From Patagioenas fasciata (lineage: Eukaryota > Chordata > Aves > Columbiformes > Columbidae), in contig NC_092524.1 in NCBI RefSeq assembly GCF_037038585.1, positions 45,407,001 to 45,471,000 of the forward strand: 64,000 nt of DNA. Reading direction: 5' to 3'. Shown here one piece after another: positions 1 to 13,600 of the stretch (positions are counted from its first letter, which is position 1; every line of letters starts with the position of its first letter). Position numbers and translations under genes: made by a program. The notes below the pieces were generated by a model. It did no database searches, was not told the DNA's origin, and saw only the letters and a program-made list of their open reading frames with translations.

Positions 1-210
1 CAGCCACTGGCCAGACAATACATTAAAATACCAGCACGGAAGGTACATACAAAGTTTAGAGTATTGCCTCCTTTCAATAGGAATTTTAAAGGGAAGTGGT
101 TTCCTTTTTTTCCTCCCACCAATACCTGAAAACTTACTGTTCTAAAACAAAAGGGGAAAAAAAACTGAAAACCCACTCATAGAAAAGAAAACCTGCTGTC
201 TGTTTTAAAA

Positions 211-301
211 AATAAAAATAAAATAAAATAAAATAAAATAAAATAAAATAAAATAAAATAAAATAAAATAAAATAAAATAAAATAAAATAAAATAAAATA
301 A
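211..301 (+). repeat. (AAAAT)n microsatellite
   Basis: About 18 nearly perfect AAAAT units. Confidence 0.97.
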
Positions 302-3300
302 ACATAAATAAAGCTTGAAAATTAAAGCAAAATATGTTTGGGGAACACATATTTAGCTGAAAACCTCTTTAGTATTAGCTTAAAAAAAAAAAAAAAAAAG
401 CCTCTGACAAGCTCTCCTCTATCTAGAACCAGCTAGTGATGCAAAGTTTCCTGGCTCCACACAGCTCTTTCTGACTAGTCACAGCAGAAGTGGGGAAGAT
501 GTGCCAGAAGAGGTGGAGTGAGTACCTCTGAGTCAACCTGCCACAGCCTGACATAACTGGGGCATTGGGTAAATTTCATCAAATGAATATTAATTTCATT
601 CCAGTTTTCAGAGCTCCACTCCAGGGCTTGTTTCTGTAGGTTCTGCCAAGTACAAATCTGCACTTTCTAAATTAAGCAGTTTTATGACACTATGCCATAA
701 TAATACAGCTTCTTAACATTGATCGCTGTAAAAGGCAGAAGGAATAATGTGCTACTAAATGCCAGAAGGAGAGGAACAGGGATGCACAGAAAACATAAAC
801 CAACCCATTTTACTGGAAAGTGTAGAGGCAGCTGGAAGGGAGGCAAATGCCAGCCCTCCCTACCACCCCAGGAACTCCACCCCAGAGCTCCCCAGCAGCA
901 GCACAGACTCTTCAATGCTGTGACAGGCAGAGCTTGTAAACCTACCTGCCTCTTCTCACATAGCGTCACGCAAATGTGCAATTACATTTCTACTGGTGCC
1001 TTGGAAGAGCAGACCTACCACTCCCGACACAATCTGCACAGTGCACAGTCACTGCCAAATGCTTACACAACCTTATCAGCCTAGTTACTAACAGAAAGGT
1101 CGTTTCTGTTTAACAAAGATAAAACCAAAGCTGGTTTTTAAGCATAAGTGAAGGGAAATGAAAAAACAAATATACATTTTCTCTTCCTAAAAACAGCCAG
1201 GAAAATAAAAGACATTTGTAATAGCATGATCTATAGATCACTTTTCCTTGCTTTTCTCGGAGGAAGATGATAAATTGCCACAAATACATTTATAGACAGA
1301 CTAACACATCTAAATGTTAAATTACAATCCAATCTGGCATGAGCTGGAACATTAGTGCCTGGCTCTCCTATCTGTTGACACCCCACATGGCAAAACCTTT
1401 GAATTATAATAAAATTGCTTTTCTGATGGTGATGGAGGACATCTGAGTAGGGTTTTTTTTTACTCTAGTTCAATGCTACAGTTTTCCATTGGGCTGGGCA
1501 GCCCTGAGGAATTAACTTTTCAGTGATTTGCCTCTTGCCTTTCCATGAAGAGTTGTGGCATAATTTCTCTAATTAAAAAAAAAAAAAAAAAACAACTTTG
1601 ATAAGCAAGTTTCATCAATTGCCTTGTTCTGCTCAGTAGCTGGACTCCAGTGCAGAAAGTCTCAAGGAACTAAGGGCAGGTGTGCCTGATCAAGAGATCA
1701 TTACAGTGAATGGGAGACCGCTCAAAAGATCTGTCTCTTATGTGTGGTTCATAACATCTCTAAGACCGGTCTTTTAGGTACTTCATGCCCTCTATCGCTT
1801 CTGTGGGTCAAACCTTTCAAACAGGCCCAGTCTCCTGTAATGCACCAAAGCACGTGGCTCTGCACCTGTGACAAAGCACAAAGCTCATCACTCCAAGGGA
1901 GTACACGTTAGTAAAGACCATAGGGACATAAGTTAGAGCTCACTGGATAAACTGTGGAACTTTGTGTGATTAAAACACTACCTTGCATCTACCTAAAGTA
2001 TGTGGTTCAATTAAATATATAATTTCAGATTTTCTAGAGAGAATCCTATATACTTCAGTGCAAGTTTCAATGAAGCAAAATTTACTGCTTCTGCCTTTTT
2101 TTCATTTAGAAATTCCCAGCTACCCCATGGATGTCAGGGGTGATAGACTGGGAGTGTTATCTGGGAGACTGTGGCCTTCAGCATCAGCTTTCTTGCTAAT
2201 CTGTGGTGAAGTCAAAAATGCAGATCAACACGCTACTGTAATATTTAGACCAGAAGTCAGGAATCCTGGTGGTGACATAAGCAGATAAAAATTGTAAATT
2301 ATAATAAATAAAGAGTGGAGCATGTAAGCAAAAAAAACACATGTCTCTGTGAAGCAAAGAACCTCAGCACATTCTTGAATAGTTTACTGAGGTTCTTTTA
2401 CCAAATTATATTTTCTGCTGTCGAGGGATGTAGTAACTTTGCAATAATTCAAAGCTCATTTAGATTTTATTAATAACCCACCAGCCAGCAGGCAGAAGAT
2501 ACACCCATTCAACAAGTAAACCTTACAATATTCTCCAGTTTCTTTCCCATCCCAACAGCAACTGTATCAATATGGGAGAAGTAGCTTATTAAACATATCA
2601 CAATCCACATTTCTTCTTCAATTCTCTTAGTGTTTCCTATTAAGTTTTCCTCCTGTGGGTCACCCAGTTTAAGCACCCCACACACACACACTGTCCTTCT
2701 GCTTGCCATTTTGCTTGGTGTTACCTATTAGAGGAAACCTTTCACCCATGCAGACTTTTGTGCTATCAAGTCCCACACTAGTGCTTCCCTCCCCCTCAAA
2801 AAACAGTAGTACAAGAACATATTGCATCAATACTTTGCAGCTACTTTGAAAAATCACTTGTAAATAGAAGTTATGCTAAAAAGTAAATAATAATTGATTA
2901 AAATATAGTTAATGTTTCCTATGAATGGGCAAAAAAAATGAAACATTTCCATCTTCCTTTCCTTCAACCCAGTTCAAGAGGTTTATCTTTTCTTGTGCCA
3001 GCTACCTTAAAAGCTATTCTGAAGTTAAACCTGCACACAGATAATTTCCACTCTCCTTCTACTTGCCCCCTTGCTACTCACTGCACCCAAAAATATCAAT
3101 ATAACTTTGCATAGCTAAGTGCAAGCATCTCCCATTCTGGCAGGAAACAGAATGTGTAGCTGTCCTGAAGGTTACTCAGCTAGAAATAAGCCATTTACAC
3201 TTTGTATGGTTATGTGAGTGAAATGAACTCAGAATTTCATTTTCCATCTCAAAACAGCAAAACAGACACACATGGAATTAGCACTGCCTGGTTTTCATTG

Positions 3301-3759
3301 CTCTTAAGAGAAGCTGCACAGTGGTAAATGAAACTTGGGGCTAGAAATGAGTTTCAAGTGACTGACCTCAAGTCACCATGAAAACTGTGATTATATTTAT
3401 TACTTTGTAAATATATTTACTGTAACCACACGTCAATCTTGACGGGGCTAATTCTAATAGAAGAGATGGTAAGAAGAAAAAGGTCATTTTCCTTCTTAAC
3501 AGGGTATACTGGAGCTGGTAGGGTGGGGGCAGAAACCAGTCATGCAGATAAGCAGGGCCAACTGGCCTCCTTTGATGAGGGGGGATGAGAAAACACTAAT
3601 TTAAAAACCCAAGATGAACAACACAACATCTACAAATAAGTTGAAGGTGCTGAAGGTGCCAAATCTGACCTCACCATCTGGAAGTCCTCCAGCTTCTGAA
3701 TCAGTCCACAGAGGTGGACCATAGATGCAAGTCTTGCTCTTTAGAAAGCTGTGAAAGGC
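302..3759. other. Intergenic, no gene seen
   Basis: AT-rich sequence with poly-A runs at about 380-399 and 1573-1592. Open frames here (up to about 120 codons around 719-1084, where both strands are open) lack family resemblance or splice support. Confidence 0.7.
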
Positions 3760-3760
3760 T

Positions 3761-3791
<31 letters not shown>

Positions 3792-3831
3792 GTGTGTGTA
3801 TGTGTGTATGTGTGTGTGTGTATGTGTGTGT

Positions 3832-3867
<36 letters not shown>
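3760..3867 (+). repeat. (TG)n microsatellite
   Basis: About 108 bp of TG with scattered CG/TA interruptions (TGTATG spaced through it); likely polymorphic and potentially Z-DNA forming. Confidence 0.97.
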
Positions 3868-3868
<1 letters not shown>

Positions 3869-6120
3869 CATTGAAAACTGATGGAAATAAAAAAATCAAT
3901 GTGCCTTTTTTTGTCATTTAACTTGATAAACCACTCCATTATAGCAGAAATCAATTTATTAAAATAAAAGTAAATGGACTATTTATAAGTATCACAAAAC
4001 ACTTCCAAGAATAAAAATAGTGTTTCTATGTCATTTCTTGAGAATATATCATAAACCAGTTCCAGATAAAACATAACACTGTGTTAGCCAAAAGGAAATT
4101 TATTGGAGAATTTAAAATCTTCCTAGTACCAGAATGCAATTAGTTCTAACATACATGATTTGTAAATTAATTAACAGAGATATGCCATCACTTACAACAC
4201 CGATCTACATGACAAAATAACTTCTGTAGTACTGGACCCTGTCATTGAGCCTTCTCCTATTGTATTTCTCCATTGTATTTAGCTACCAGTCAAACATACT
4301 ATATTCCATTCAACAGTGGACTTTAGAAATATCTGACTCTGTGTACTCTGCTCCCATTTCTAAGGATACAAAGAGCAGCTGATAGGAAGAAGGAAAAGAG
4401 TGAAAAGAACATTATTAAAGAAGTTCAGTCAATATAGTAAACTTAAGACCTAATCTATTAGACCTCAGTCTGATCAGGGAAGATTGCTGCCTTTTTTTCC
4501 TGTGGGAAAATGCACATGGACAACTACTTTAGAAGAGATATCTTGTCTGGTAATGATGTTTTACAGCCATCATCTAAGAAAAAAGGGATTTTCCCATATT
4601 CCCCAGGTGAGAGGATCAGTTCAGGCTATCACGATGTCCAGAATAAGCCAACTGGAAGGAAAAAAACAAACACTAACTTTTAGAGGGACCTGGCAAAAGG
4701 CTGAAAGAGTTACAAGGGCAGAAATAATTTACTGTTATTTACTGTAATAAGATTGTCCTAGATCTAGTTGCATTTTTATAGTGGAAGTTTCCTGATTTGC
4801 ATTTACATGAAAATTTTACTGTCATGAATATTTCCTATCTTTGTTGCAGTTTATCATAGGATTAGCTAATAAACAGGTCTGCTTCACTCACTAAAGCTGT
4901 GAAAACTTCACAGAACAGCTTATATGACAGAGCTGTGGTCATGAATCAGTTAGTGTTACTATTATAAGCAGTTTCAGAACCTATTTGAATATTTTAAGTC
5001 ATAGCCTGAAATTTGGTGTAAGATTTGGGAGTCATGCACAGCTACCGATTTATATGTCATGTCACTGAAAACCCTTTGTGGCTACCGAGCAGTAATAAAA
5101 ATGTTAAATAGCAGATCAGCTAAGCCTGAGTAGGAAAAGAATTGAGGCTGGTGAGCTTAAGAAAAGTGGGCTGTATTTGAACATAGTGATTACAGCTCTT
5201 CATTTTATCATCATTAGTTAAACTCTTGTATAATTAGACCAACAACAGGTCTTCAGGAACATGACAGCGACACAGAGTGATCCTGGAGGATTTGTTGGTA
5301 TGAATGATAACACACATTTTACCTCACCTCACCTCATCTCCAAGAGCTAGCGAAAGGGAGAGCCCAGGCTGAACCCAGCACTAGTTAAAGTAACCTTAGG
5401 ATTATTTTAACTAGCACCAGAGGATGAAATTCCCATTCAGGACCCTTGCCCATAGCATACAAAAACAAAGTAGGACTCTCGCCCCATACTCTGGAGTGTT
5501 CATCTGGAAAGATGAAATTAGTGTGCTGAATATCAAAAGACATTTGGATAGGAAATCTATTACTTTTAGAGGTAACTTAAAACCCCATATGTTTGAAAAA
5601 CCATTTCACGTCCACTGAGCCTGCTGTTGTACAGTTGTATTTGTAATAAATGTTTTTAAAGAAACATAATGATTTTATGTTGGAGTGTTCTAGAAGTCAA
5701 CTTTTTGTTTGGTCTGTTTTCTGCTCAGGCCTTATGCTTCTCCAAACATACAAGAAAATCCCTCCAGAGCTACTGAGTTATTTGAAACTATAATATTTTT
5801 TTCTTTAACAGAAATGAGTGTACAAATATGACACGATATTTTCAGGATCTAAGAAGGAGCTTGAAGACCTCACACATGTCCAGTCCCAGACTATGAGACT
5901 GTTTAAAACATCATTGTATACATGGAGAAGAACTACTAAATCTAAATGATCACTGCATAACTAAACTTGTGACCCAGTTCACTGAAACAAGCCCAAAAAC
6001 ACTGGGTGGGCAACACACATACTGGATGATTTTGCTACTGCAGCTAGGACAGCGTCACTTCATCATATACCAAATTGCAGGCAGATCAAAAGTTTCTCAA
6101 ATCAATTTTGCCAACACAGC

Positions 6121-6353
6121 TAAAAAAAAAAAAAATAAAAAAAAAAAAAAGCACGCCTCGAGCCACAGAAGCACAAGCTACAGACCCATTTGAGAACAGG
6201 CAAGCTAACTCTGTAAACTTTCATTCAGTTTTTAATCAATACAGTGACACCATTTTAGATACATCCCTACCTGCAGTGGACATACTCTGTATGTCTGTAC
6301 CATTTCAAGCAGTTGTGGAGTTTAGTCCATTTAAAAAAAAAAAAAAAAAAAAA
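6121..6353 (+). repeat. Two poly-A tracts
   Basis: A-runs at 6121-6150 (one T interruption) and 6332-6353 flanking about 180 bp of unique sequence. They might be tails of old retrocopies, but no parent sequence is recognisable upstream. Confidence 0.8.
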
Positions 6354-9300
6354 GGCAACCTTAGTTGCTGTGGATATAAGAGGAGAGTAGTGTATAATAT
6401 GTCATTAATAATCCTATGAGAACATTATATTCGGAGAGGAAGCTCTGCAGAGAATTACATTCAGTTTTGTTTAAGTACATTTGAAGATCATTACTACACC
6501 ATCATATGTGTCAGGCCAGAATATCGAAGTGTGACACTCACCTCAACATGTTAGGGAGCATCCACTGGGGGTCAGATTATCTTCCTCTTGACATTAAAAC
6601 TGTAGTGCTGGGGAACTTGTCTAACATTTTTGTTTGGTTTTCCTTCTACAAGTCACCACCAATAAGATAGCCAAAGAAACTAATGAAGACTTCTCTCCTC
6701 TTGTCATGTCAAGCATGAAGGCCACACGGTAATTCCATAGATTCCTCAAGAAATACTACTTGCCAGAACTAAGTGGCAACTGCTCCAAATTTTTCATTGG
6801 CCTGCTCTCACACACCATCCTTCCCTTGACTCAGGGAACATCTACAGTGGCACAAATAAAACTTTCCCTTTAGCCGACCACATCATACTGTACTCAGAGG
6901 AATTGCCCAAGGACTGGTCTGCACAACTAAGCTGGAGGCAACTTGCACAAAACACATGGTGGATTTCTAACCACAGCTGAGATACTGATCTCTTCATTAA
7001 ATATGAAAGATAGCGCAGTGCATTTCCTTAACAAAAAGTTACACTGTATTTCATTAATCTTTTTCTGTTTCTGTTGTCATCAGTACCATCTACCACTTCC
7101 TATTCTACTCTGGTTGATAAGTAATATTGTCTTCCTTCCACACCGTTTGATCATTTTTGCTTGCAGCATCTTTAAGAGCACTCCAGATCTTTTGAAGGCT
7201 CCATCAATTCCCAAAGGTCCTGTTTCATCCCAAGATCCCTAATAGCAGCAAGCACATAGAACTGACTGCTACCTACAAATCTGCCAGAGGAGTCACAATA
7301 AAAATGTAGGGTGCATTTATTGCTTTTGTAATAGGAGTTGGTCCCTGGAGTACATTCTGAGCATTTGGATCTGAAGAATATGCTACAAGGATCACAGTTT
7401 GCCAGCAAAGTATCTTATGAAAAAATGAAGTATTTTAAAGCATTTGTTGTTTTCCATGTGTCTGTGATTCCACATGCTCCCAGGCTAAAGAAAGCCTGAA
7501 AGAATACTAAGTAGATGTCTAGATGGGATGTTAAAAATAAAACTATTCCAAACAGTGTGTTAATGTGCTACAATTCGCAGTCAATTTCTAGAGAAAGATG
7601 CCTACCTGAAGTTTCTGTTTCAGAGCTCTCCCAGTTAAGATTTACTCATGAAAAGGATGTGTGTATGTAGACAACTCAAGCCAAGATGAAAATTCCAGGA
7701 CACCTCTATCAATGCCTGTTCCCAGTAAAGCTACTTGAATTTACATGCTCATTTAAAAGATGGGGAATCAGATCCCATTAGTATCCAGCTGTCTCCACAG
7801 CACTTTGTGCCTAAGGTAGAGAGGGAACTGGAGCTTCTTTCTGACACCTCTCCTGGTGAAGCACCCAGGATTTAAGAGTCTCTGTGGAAAGCGGAGTGTC
7901 ATTCTGAATTAAGCTAATGCCAAGGACAGTCCAGTTAAACTGCTGGAAGTTTCCAATATAAACTTGAATCAATAAGATTTTGGCATTAAGGAGCCCTCAA
8001 CTGTAACGGGTGGCAGAAATTTTGAAGTTTTAAAAAGAGAGACAAATTCTAGTGCTCAAGACTTTTTAAGCCAAGCCCTGTTCTCTGCCCACTTAATTCA
8101 TTTTCAAACTCCATAGCTAATAAAGTGCCTTTCATTTCAGCCCCTTTGGAGGTGTCCTGCAATCCTAAAGTTATTAAACAAGAAGGTATCTAAGACAACT
8201 AGTTGTTAATGTTAAAATAGACAGTTTTCTGATTCTGAACACTGAGGCTTTTAAAACTGGCCAGCCACCCAGCCTGCCTGGACAGATGAAGTAATTTGAC
8301 TCACGTTTACCAGATATTTCCTGAAGTCCACAGACACTTTTGTTCTCTAGCTACCTCAGTGTCACTCTTCATTCTTGCAATACTTCAGTTGTGAACCCAT
8401 AGCTTTTGTTGTCCTCTTTGGCGCTGCATGGGAAAAAAAATCCATTGTACTTAAATTCTGCAGAGCCTCATGATTTTTTTCCACTTTCAGGTGGCATCTA
8501 AAGCAGACAATAAGAAAACAGGTTTGTTTTCCCACATTGATGATAAAATATGGCATTGGTTGATCTTGCACCTAAGGGGGAAAAGGGATATCAAAAGTCT
8601 TTGTAGATTGGGACTCCTGTCTCCACATCTCCTGGGACAAGTGTTATGAAGACTGAATACTACATGGAGGATAAAAGGAGTACGAAGTGTTAAGGTCTAT
8701 ATAGTAGGAACATCCAGGATGTGACTTGCCACTCAAAAATCCATGCATACATATGTCTTTAGCTATCCGTGTGTCCTGACAGCCTGAAAAAGAAAACAAA
8801 TCCTTTTCCACATTGAGGTGGACCACACATGAATGCACAGTTAGAGCTACAAGGACTTCGACACAGCAGCCTCAGATCTGGAATTCATTGTTTTGAGACA
8901 TTCTCAATACTCGTCTATGTCAAGAGTGCCAGGTCTCACCTGGATGAATTCTGAGTAACTGTGTTCATAGTCTTTAATCCTACAGGACCTAAAGAAGCCA
9001 GTAGAAAGTCATGAAATAGGTTTAGGAACATGTTTCCATATTCCTTATTTATTTTTTGGTTGATTGCATAAATTCAGTGTTTGGAGTAGTCAAATGCCTG
9101 CATAAAAGGATCCAGAAAAAGACATTCTTGCTGAGTACAAGCTAACACTTGCAGCTCTGTCAGTGTTACTGCTTTTTAGAAGCTTATGCCTAAGACACAG
9201 ATACACCAAGCATTATCTGAAAAACAGAATAGTGTAGGTCAAGGACTCAGAAGAAACTGTTAATTAATTCTCAGTAGAAGCTAAGGCTGATTAAGCTGCG

Positions 9301-9640
9301 GAAAAATTAAAGATCTTTCATAATTGTCAAGTTGTTCAAGACATACATCAAGACCACCTACTCCTCAAAACTGCGTCACAACGTTATAGGCATGGAGAGG
9401 TTTGACTTTGCTTTGAATGGTGCCTTCTGTCAGTGCACAGCTTTACACTTGACTCAGTTCCTTACCAGCTCTCTCATTTTACCAGTTTCTCTGGTTCACC
9501 AAAACCCCCGCTTCATATGATAAGCGCCAACCTTACCAAGTGTAAAAGCCAAGTAGTCCTGACAAAATTACAGTATTCTTGCACAGATTCTCAGGTAAGT
9601 TTTCAACTAAGAACTCAGGGATAAATTCGAATATATCTTT

Positions 9641-9696
9641 ATTTTACCAAGAAAAGGAGTTCCTGCTTATTTTACCAAGAAAAGGAGTTCCTGCTT
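9641..9696 (+). repeat. Perfect 28-bp tandem duplication
   Basis: ATTTTACCAAGAAAAGGAGT followed by TCCTGCTT occurs twice head to tail with no mismatch (9641-9668 and 9669-9696). Confidence 0.95.
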
Positions 9697-10619
9697 AGCA
9701 CTGTCCAACTTCAGAAGACCAGAGCTCCAAAAAGTGCATTCCTCAAACATGGCAGTGTAACCGCAGCAGTGTCTCTACTTGTCATCAGCTGTTAGGCTGT
9801 GGCACATAGCTACAACCCAGGTCCTGACTTTATTGAGATGGGCCCCTAACTGTGTCTTTAGACAAAAATTTTAATGGGACACCTTTTCAACAACAGCAGC
9901 AACATGATTCTGCACTGACTCTACTTGGTTTGAGAGAACACTAGAATTCTTAGTGGCAAAAGAAATAACATGAAAGGGTTTGATATTTAGCAGCAGATTA
10001 GCCTAGGAGTTGGGGGCTTGTGGTAATGTGAGATGCAGTTTTACAAAAAACTTCCTGTAGTGCTATGTAGCATAACCACAACATCCACAGTGGGGTAGGA
10101 TTTAGGGTGCACTTGGTCAGATGTAATAACAGATCAACCAATTTAGGAGAAATTATATTTCAAGCACAGCTAAGATGCACATTGTAGCAACCACAAAGCT
10201 AAAGACTCAGCATGCATTTTAATGTTGCCATTTGTGGTCTTTAGTGACATGTGCAATGTTCAAATTCAACATAACATCACATCAGCATAAAGAGACAATA
10301 TGCATATAAGATTCTTTTTTTTAGTGTATGGGAGGCTGGCAACATATCAATTGGCAAATATCAGTAATATCATCTACAGTCCAAGAGGAAACAATGGAAC
10401 AACTATTTGAAAATAGAAAGTAGAGCCTACATCTACTGATTTTGTATCTTCAAGCTTCCTCACTTCAGATATGTGACCTGAAGAGCTTTTCAACTCGAGC
10501 TGTTCTTGGCTGTTGACAAACCCTCAACCTCTCAAATCCAGTAGGATTTATACCACTTCACGACTTCTCTAAACAGATCTCCTAGAGTGTTTCCAAAGAA
10601 ACCCACTATATATCACCAT

Positions 10620-10692
10620 CACTATTATTATTATTGTTGCTGTTGTTGTTATTATTGTTATTGTTATCATTATTGTTATTATTATTACTATT
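10620..10692 (+). repeat. (ATT/GTT)n trinucleotide repeat
   Basis: Interrupted ATT and GTT triplets, with one GCT. Confidence 0.95.
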
Positions 10693-13600
10693 CAAAACTC
10701 TCTTTATCTGACAGGCTATCCCTCCTTCCCAGTTCCTCCAACAAGCTGATTGCCTGAAGCTTATCATATTTTGCTACTTGCTAAAGAACCCTCCATGTAT
10801 TTTAAATGTATAGAAGATGAAAGAGGTGCTGACTCTTACCCCTAGTAGTTAATAGGATGCTCTCAGGGAGTCTAAAACACAGATTTTGAAAGAAGGTAAA
10901 TGCTCCTGAGCTGCAGGAGGTAGTCTGAGCAGACATATGGCAAGACTAGTGACTGCAGCAGTCAAAAACGTACCTCTAACACCACAATTACTTACTATCT
11001 CCTTTAGACTCATTGTCCAAAGGTGTAAGGAGAAGCTACTACAGTTAGTTGTCTTATATTCCTGAAATGGTCAGCTACTCAAGAAAGCCAAAGTCAGCTC
11101 CACTCTTCACTCTCTGGGTAGTGTATGAAGATTTGGGGTCAGCACATCTCCCACTAGTGTCAGCAGGCACAAGATTTTGTGTTTTACTTGTGTCTTTTTG
11201 TTGTTTGTTTTTGGCATCACACTTGTTAGGGAGTAGACTGCCTTAGCTTATTGAGCTATTAGGTAAACTCCTTCTTACAGAATCTATATTTTTATCCAAC
11301 TGTGCCATTAGACTGCTCACCTTGGGATTCTACAGTGTGTGGACTGCAGTCATTAATAGAAGCTCCTGCCCAGTGCGTGATGATACTACTGAAGCCTAAA
11401 GGCCTCACTGAAGGTAAGTAGTGTCCTCCTCGCCTTTCACTGACTGCAAAAGAACCAAACGAACCCTTGAGAAGTTAGTATCCTGAAACCTTTTAGGCGC
11501 AGATGTTCAAAGGTCTTAAGAAAGGTTTTAAAATATTTTCCTTCCCCTACCATTATTTAGAGATGAGATTATGACTCAGTCCTAACATGAAAAAAGATGG
11601 CATAACAAGAGTCATATTCCCAAGAAACAACATTTCTGCAGAAATGCAGAAATCTATTCATGACTCTTTTTACTTAAACTGAACATAGCCAGAAAATTCA
11701 TCATGACCCAGAATTATGCTGAATTACATTCCATATCAATATGTTGAATTGGATTGCTTGCAACCTTTCGACTGGATCACAGGAGCATACAGGAGGGACA
11801 AATCTCTTAAGGTGGCAGACTGACATTCAGGAGATGAGAACATCATATCTGGCGATGCTGTGTCTTGAGGTAGACTCCTGGTTAAGGTTGTTAACCTCCC
11901 AGTATCACTATCGATAACAGAAAAATAACAATTCATAGAGCCAGAAGGAAGTTGCAACACATTAACCAGTGTTTATAATATCTTCAAAAGTTGATGTATT
12001 CTTCATTTGCTGTTTGCTGAATACTCAGTTCATAACTGGAAGCTGTAGCTTCACTACTTCTTTCAGGTGTGGGTTGAATCAGTGAGATAGCTCTGGAGAC
12101 TCCTCTTTGTCTTTGTATTGTCATCTGGTGACTAGGACAGAAATTCTCAAAGCACTATAAATAAGTGGCACTTGTAAGCGAAAACAGAACAGCAAATACT
12201 AAAGTACTGAGGTCTCTATTCTCCCAGTCCTGTTGCTAATCTTACTGTCCTGTAACTTTGTTTAACTCAAAAGGATTCCTCAGGTGAAAACATTGAGAGT
12301 ACAAACAACTTAGCACTTGGTCTTTTGCAAAAGGTTGTTCCTGTGGGCACTCAGCTAGACAGAAAGCAGTAGAAACTACTCAGAAAACAACTATGGTTTT
12401 TCCTAATATCTCTACCCTTTCATGATTTTATTTACCTTCACCTAAAAACTTATGGCTTTAGCTGTCCAAGCACAGAATTACTGCATTACGAAAATGACTG
12501 GGCTACTGCCATTTTGCACAACTTATTGGGAAAAATGAAATGTTAATTAAGCCCTTATAAGATCAGTTTTTGCCCTAGTCAAATTTAGGGTTGGGTTTTT
12601 TTTTCTTCTGCGATAGTTTTTATTACATAAAATAACAAAGTAATAACAGTGATACATTTAACAAAGGTTTGTGATAGGTTTAGCACTTGTATCTACTGGA
12701 AAAACAAAAAAGAGTAGACTGATAGAACAGAGAGCAACATTGTAAGCTCTAGTGCTCTCTTGTTTAAGCATTCAAAATACTTCTACCTACACTTAAGTAA
12801 AGGAATTGATTCAATAAATATGTCATTCATATTTTAAAGATCTAGATGGTTTGACCACATACTGGTTTAAAAAAAAATCCCTTGAGCAGTTATTCCACTG
12901 TGAAAGTGCTTTACAACAGCCTACAACTTCAATCGAAACAGAAAAATCAATTTCATTAAAAAAAGAAAATCAGTACAAGGACACAACTTTTGAAGTTAGC
13001 TTTTACTCCTTACTAAGGCAAAAATTGGGTCATTGGAGTATTAACAGATCCCAAATGACAATGTGGCGCCCTTGGTTATTCAGCTAGTCTTAATTAAAGG
13101 ATTGGCACAGCTCCCTGAATCAAAGCTCTCTTCAAAGTTTCTCCAACAAAGAATATCCATAAGCACTTTCTCCCAAAATATTTCTGACCAACCCATGACT
13201 ACACATGAACAAGCTAACGCTACACTGCAGTACTTTAACCGTTTCAGTAAAGCGCTATACCACCACAACAAATAACTATCCAGATTAGGACCAGAGACTA
13301 CACTGCCAGTCTACTAAAACATTTAGCATCTACAAGCCAGAGTTCTCAAGATAACAGGCTTTATCTGTCAGGAAATAAGAATTCAAATTCACATAAACTT
13401 TTTCCAGCTCTTCCTGGAAAAATAGCAGTTTCACATCTGTCAGATCACAAAACCAAGAGTGTCACCTGCTTTGCCCAACAAAAATTTGCAGAATTTTGCT
13501 GAAATTTTACCTGCACAATGCTGCTCAACAAAGTCAACAATGTCTCCAAGGGCTTTCCAGCTACAGTTGCCTCTGGTGCTCACACACTTGGAAAATCAGA

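Noticed and set aside
3760-3867. CRISPR-like or satellite array
   Set aside because: A simple dinucleotide microsatellite in a vertebrate genome; no spacer structure.
6075-6419. Lysine-run-containing plus-strand frame
   Set aside because: It owes its length to two poly-A tracts.
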